Positions 22,289 through 24,454 of a stretch of 24,454 bases of DNA are shown here, piece by piece. The translations under genes were made by a program, and so were the position numbers. Origin of the DNA: an uncultured Fretibacterium sp. (lineage in GTDB: Bacteria; Synergistota; Synergistia; Synergistales; Aminobacteriaceae); contig CAJPSE010000004.1 of NCBI GenBank assembly GCA_905373185.1, positions 1 to 24,454 on the forward strand, read 5' to 3'. Under the pieces are notes generated by a model. The model ran no database searches and was not told where the DNA came from. It saw nothing but the letters and a program-made list of their open reading frames with translations. Each line of letters starts with the position of its first letter. Within the stretch, counting starts at the first letter, position 1.

Positions 22289-24271
22289 ATGAGAAAGTCG
22301 TTTTTGCTCGCCGCGGTTCTCTTGGGGCTGCTGGCAGCCCCATGGGGGGCCTTTGCCACCCCCTACGTCGAGGGCGAGGCACTGGTGGTCTTCAAAAAGG
22401 CGTCCGGCTCGACGGTGACGGCAGCATCCGTGGAGCGTGGGTCGGAATCGTTCCGGCTGGCGGCGCTGGCGGCGGCCTCCGGGGCACGGGTGGCGCAGGC
22501 CTACGGGGCCCTGTCCGAGGCCGGCGACGGCGTCTTCGCGCTGATTCGTTCCGAGACCAGAACGGCGGAGCAGCTGGTGGAGGACCTGAGGGCTAGGGCC
22601 GACGTGCTTGCGGCCTCACCCAACTACATCACCCGGCTCATGCGGGAGCCCAACGATCTCCGATACGCCTCAGGAGACCTTTGGGGCCTGAAGGCCATCC
22701 ACGCTCCCGAGGCGTGGGACGTCGAGACGGGCAGCACGAACGTGTACGTCGCGGTGGCGGACTCGGGAATCTACGCCGCCCACGAGGACCTCAAGGCCAA
22801 CCTCGCTACGGAGTTTTGCCGCAACTTCACGCAAATCAACGAAAAAACGCCCGCGGTCCCCTCGGACTATGCCGACGCCCACGGGCACGGCACACACGTT
22901 GCGGGGACGATCGGGGCCGTGGGGAACAACGGCCTGGGCGTCACGGGGGTGAACTGGACGACGCGGCTGATCGCGCTGCGGGTCGTGGGTGCGGGCGGAG
23001 CTGGCCTGACCTCCTGGACCATGGATGCCATCAACCGCCTGACCTCCCTCCTTCGCACTCGGCCACAGATGAAGGTCGCCGCGCTCAACCTCTCTCTAGG
23101 ATTCTATGCGGACATAGCTCCGAGCACAGTTCAGTCGCAGCGGGATCCCCTTTGGCTTGTCTACAAGATTCTGGACAACATGGACCGGACGGTGATCGTC
23201 GTGGCGGCGGGAAACGAGGGGCTGGAGGTGGGCAAACCCGCGCTCTATACCGACTATAGAGATCCTGCCAATCCCGCATTCAAGAAGGGGCAATACTGCT
23301 ACCCCGCGTCCTTTATCGGGCTGAAAAACCTGATCGTCGTCGGGGCGGCGGCGTCCGACGACAGGGCGGCGGCCTTCTCGAACTGGAGCCCGACGGCCGT
23401 CTCGCTCGTCGCTCCGGGTGTGGACATCCTCAGCACGATCTTCCCGAATGCCGACAACGGAGGCGTGCCCTTCGGAACCTGGTATGGGGAGATGTCCGGG
23501 ACATCCATGGCGACCCCGCACGTCGCCGGGGCCGTTGCACTGCTGGCGAGCCGCTACCCGAACGCCACGGCATCCCAGATAAAGGACGCCTTGCTGAAGG
23601 GAGCGGACGGCAACCGGAACCCGGTGGCGACGGCACCGACGAACAGGGGCGGCGCCAGGATCTCCCAATACGGCTACCTGGACGTGAAAAAAGCGCTGGA
23701 CATTCTGGAGGCGGCGAGCCCCGACCTTGGCCCCAAGCCTCAGCCTGAGCCGGATCCGGGGGAAACCCCCCCGGGCTACGTTCCTGTCCCGATGACCCCC
23801 AGCCAATGGACGATCGTTCGCGGGACCCCTGACGCGCAGGGAAATACCCCTGTGACGATCCGCGTCCCCCTTTCGACGGAAAAGAGATTGCTCTCGGTCT
23901 CCGTCGAGGCCAGGGGGCTGGACTCCGTCCGGGCCACGATCCTGGGAGACGGAGACGCCTCCTCCACGGCGGCCTCTCTTTCCGTTGCTTCTCTGAACTA
24001 CACGCTGCGGATCACGGGCACAGTCGCCGGGGAAAATCTGGGCACGGCTGCCATCGAGGCGCTGAGCTACCGGCTGGAGGGAGACGCCGCGGGTACAAGG
24101 TTCCCACTGGGAGCGACGGGCATCCCTCTGAGCGACATGACGGACCGGACTCCGCCCCTGACTGACCCCAATCCAAGGCAGAAATCGAAATCGGGCGGCG
24201 GCGGCTGCAACGGTGGATTCTTCGCCCTGGGCCTGCTGGCGCTCGTGTTCCTCCCGAATCGGAGACGCTGA
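22289..24271 (+). CDS. Secreted subtilisin-family (S8) serine protease with Synerg-CTERM sorting signal
   Basis: The ATG at 22289 has GGAGGGG just upstream and opens a signal peptide (cleavage after GAFA, residue 23). The frame is open upstream to 22184, but that extension would bury the signal peptide. Residues 24-120 look like an inhibitor-I9-type propeptide (YVEGEALVVF...SPNYI). The S8 domain (130-475) has the full triad: Asp158 (VAVADSG), His203 (GHGTHVAG) and Ser406 (GTSMATPHVAG), plus the oxyanion Asn309 (AAGNEG). A Pro-rich linker (480-503) leads to a module of about 115 residues (504-620) that matches the C-terminal module of the C1 protease. The tail is SGGGGC (Cys640), a hydrophobic stretch and NRRR. 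I infer an envelope-processed extracellular protease of 660 residues, transcribed alone and ended by a large palindrome. Confidence 0.95.
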   Translation: MRKSFLLAAVLLGLLAAPWGAFATPYVEGEALVVFKKASGSTVTAASVERGSESFRLAALAAASGARVAQAYGALSEAGDGVFALIRSETRTAEQLVEDLRARADVLAASPNYITRLMREPNDLRYASGDLWGLKAIHAPEAWDVETGSTNVYVAVADSGIYAAHEDLKANLATEFCRNFTQINEKTPAVPSDYADAHGHGTHVAGTIGAVGNNGLGVTGVNWTTRLIALRVVGAGGAGLTSWTMDAINRLTSLLRTRPQMKVAALNLSLGFYADIAPSTVQSQRDPLWLVYKILDNMDRTVIVVAAGNEGLEVGKPALYTDYRDPANPAFKKGQYCYPASFIGLKNLIVVGAAASDDRAAAFSNWSPTAVSLVAPGVDILSTIFPNADNGGVPFGTWYGEMSGTSMATPHVAGAVALLASRYPNATASQIKDALLKGADGNRNPVATAPTNRGGARISQYGYLDVKKALDILEAASPDLGPKPQPEPDPGETPPGYVPVPMTPSQWTIVRGTPDAQGNTPVTIRVPLSTEKRLLSVSVEARGLDSVRATILGDGDASSTAASLSVASLNYTLRITGTVAGENLGTAAIEALSYRLEGDAAGTRFPLGATGIPLSDMTDRTPPLTDPNPRQKSKSGGGGCNGGFFALGLLALVFLPNRRR

Positions 24272-24280
24272 CCCCCATTC

Positions 24281-24348
24281 CCGCGTTTCCCTATAAAAGT
24301 ACGAGCGGCCGCAACTAGGGCCGCTCGTACTTTTATAGGGAAACGCGG
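24281..24348. terminator. Perfect 68-base palindrome (30-bp arms), probable bidirectional terminator
   Basis: Bases 24281-24310 pair without mismatch to 24319-24348 around an eight-base loop. The inner stem CGAGCGGCC/GGCCGCTCG is flanked by AAAAGTA on the left and TACTTTT on the right, the arrangement of a bidirectional intrinsic terminator whose U tract is itself paired in the longer stem. It starts 10 bases after the S8 protease stop. Confidence 0.8.
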
Positions 24349-24375
24349 TTCCTCGATGTCGCCGAACCTCTGAAT

Positions 24376-24404
24376 TTGACATAATAGCTCCTTACCCATT
24401 TAGG
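24376..24404 (+). promoter_or_regulatory. Possible promoter for a gene beyond the right edge
   Basis: TTGACA (24376-24381) is followed after 17 bases by TTTAGG, a poor -10. The last bases contain AGCAGGA, which could be a ribosome binding site. Evidence is weak because the window ends here. Confidence 0.25.
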
Positions 24405-24454
24405 CCGTGTTAACACAAGAGTAAGAAGTCGACAACAAAAGCAAAAAGCAGGAA

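Noticed and set aside
1..24454. tRNA or rRNA genes, CRISPR arrays, phage genes, toxin-antitoxin pairs
   Set aside because: I looked for T-loop motifs, rRNA signatures, regular repeats and small gene pairs and saw none that could be supported.

Overview
The window is a high-GC bacterial chromosome segment most consistent with the Synergistota (Fretibacterium/Cloacibacillus-like). The strongest taxonomic clue is that two secreted proteases, more than 14 kb apart, both end in a GGGC motif, a hydrophobic stretch and basic residues. This is the layout of the Synerg-CTERM sorting signal. Amino-acid-fermenter traits (formiminotransferase, TRAP and SSS transporters, secreted peptidases) fit this assignment.

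Layout. (1) 1-4659 (+): end of a purine operon. It holds the C-terminal glutaminase part of a single-chain PurL cut by the left edge, then purC, purF and a guaB that closely resembles the Tritrichomonas foetus IMP dehydrogenase. (2) 5028-7742 (+): a secreted papain-family (C1) protease with tandem beta-type repeats, a Thr-Pro linker and a Synerg-CTERM tail, closed by a strong hairpin terminator. (3) 7797-8145: a 349-bp non-coding, palindrome-rich element with 16-bp terminal inverted repeats and flanking CTTA duplications. One CTTA copy contains the cheR stop codon, so this is a putative MITE. (4) 8147-12020 (-): translation operon rpsB-tsf-pyrH-frr with cheR as last gene. It has an extended -10 promoter, a structured rpsB leader and an intrinsic terminator between tsf and pyrH. 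(5) 12250-16988 (+): a visibly more AT-rich cassette: IclR regulator, a PanB-type enzyme whose ATG overlaps the iclR stop, and a TRAP transporter in the unusual order M-P-Q. A good promoter overlaps a palindromic operator. (6) 17129-19764 (-): glutamate formimidoyltransferase and a sodium:solute symporter. (7) 19826-20912 (+): an orphan PTS IIC-like membrane protein, convergent with thiW (-). A UPF0145 protein (-) lies beyond thiW. (8) 22138-24348 (+): a secreted subtilisin-like protease with the same C-terminal module as the C1 protease, followed by a perfect palindrome with 30-bp arms.

How the parts may work together: the two proteases would be processed at the envelope by one sorting machinery and could supply peptides and amino acids. 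FtcD handles formiminoglutamate from histidine breakdown. The IclR-PanB-TRAP cassette looks like a self-contained uptake and C1-transfer module for a small carboxylic (possibly 2-oxo) acid. The most novel items are the shared approximately 115-residue domain before the Synerg-CTERM, the IclR-PanB-TRAP cassette, the MITE at the cheR stop codon, and the protist-like guaB. All functional statements come from reading the sequence and recalled family knowledge. No database search was run.
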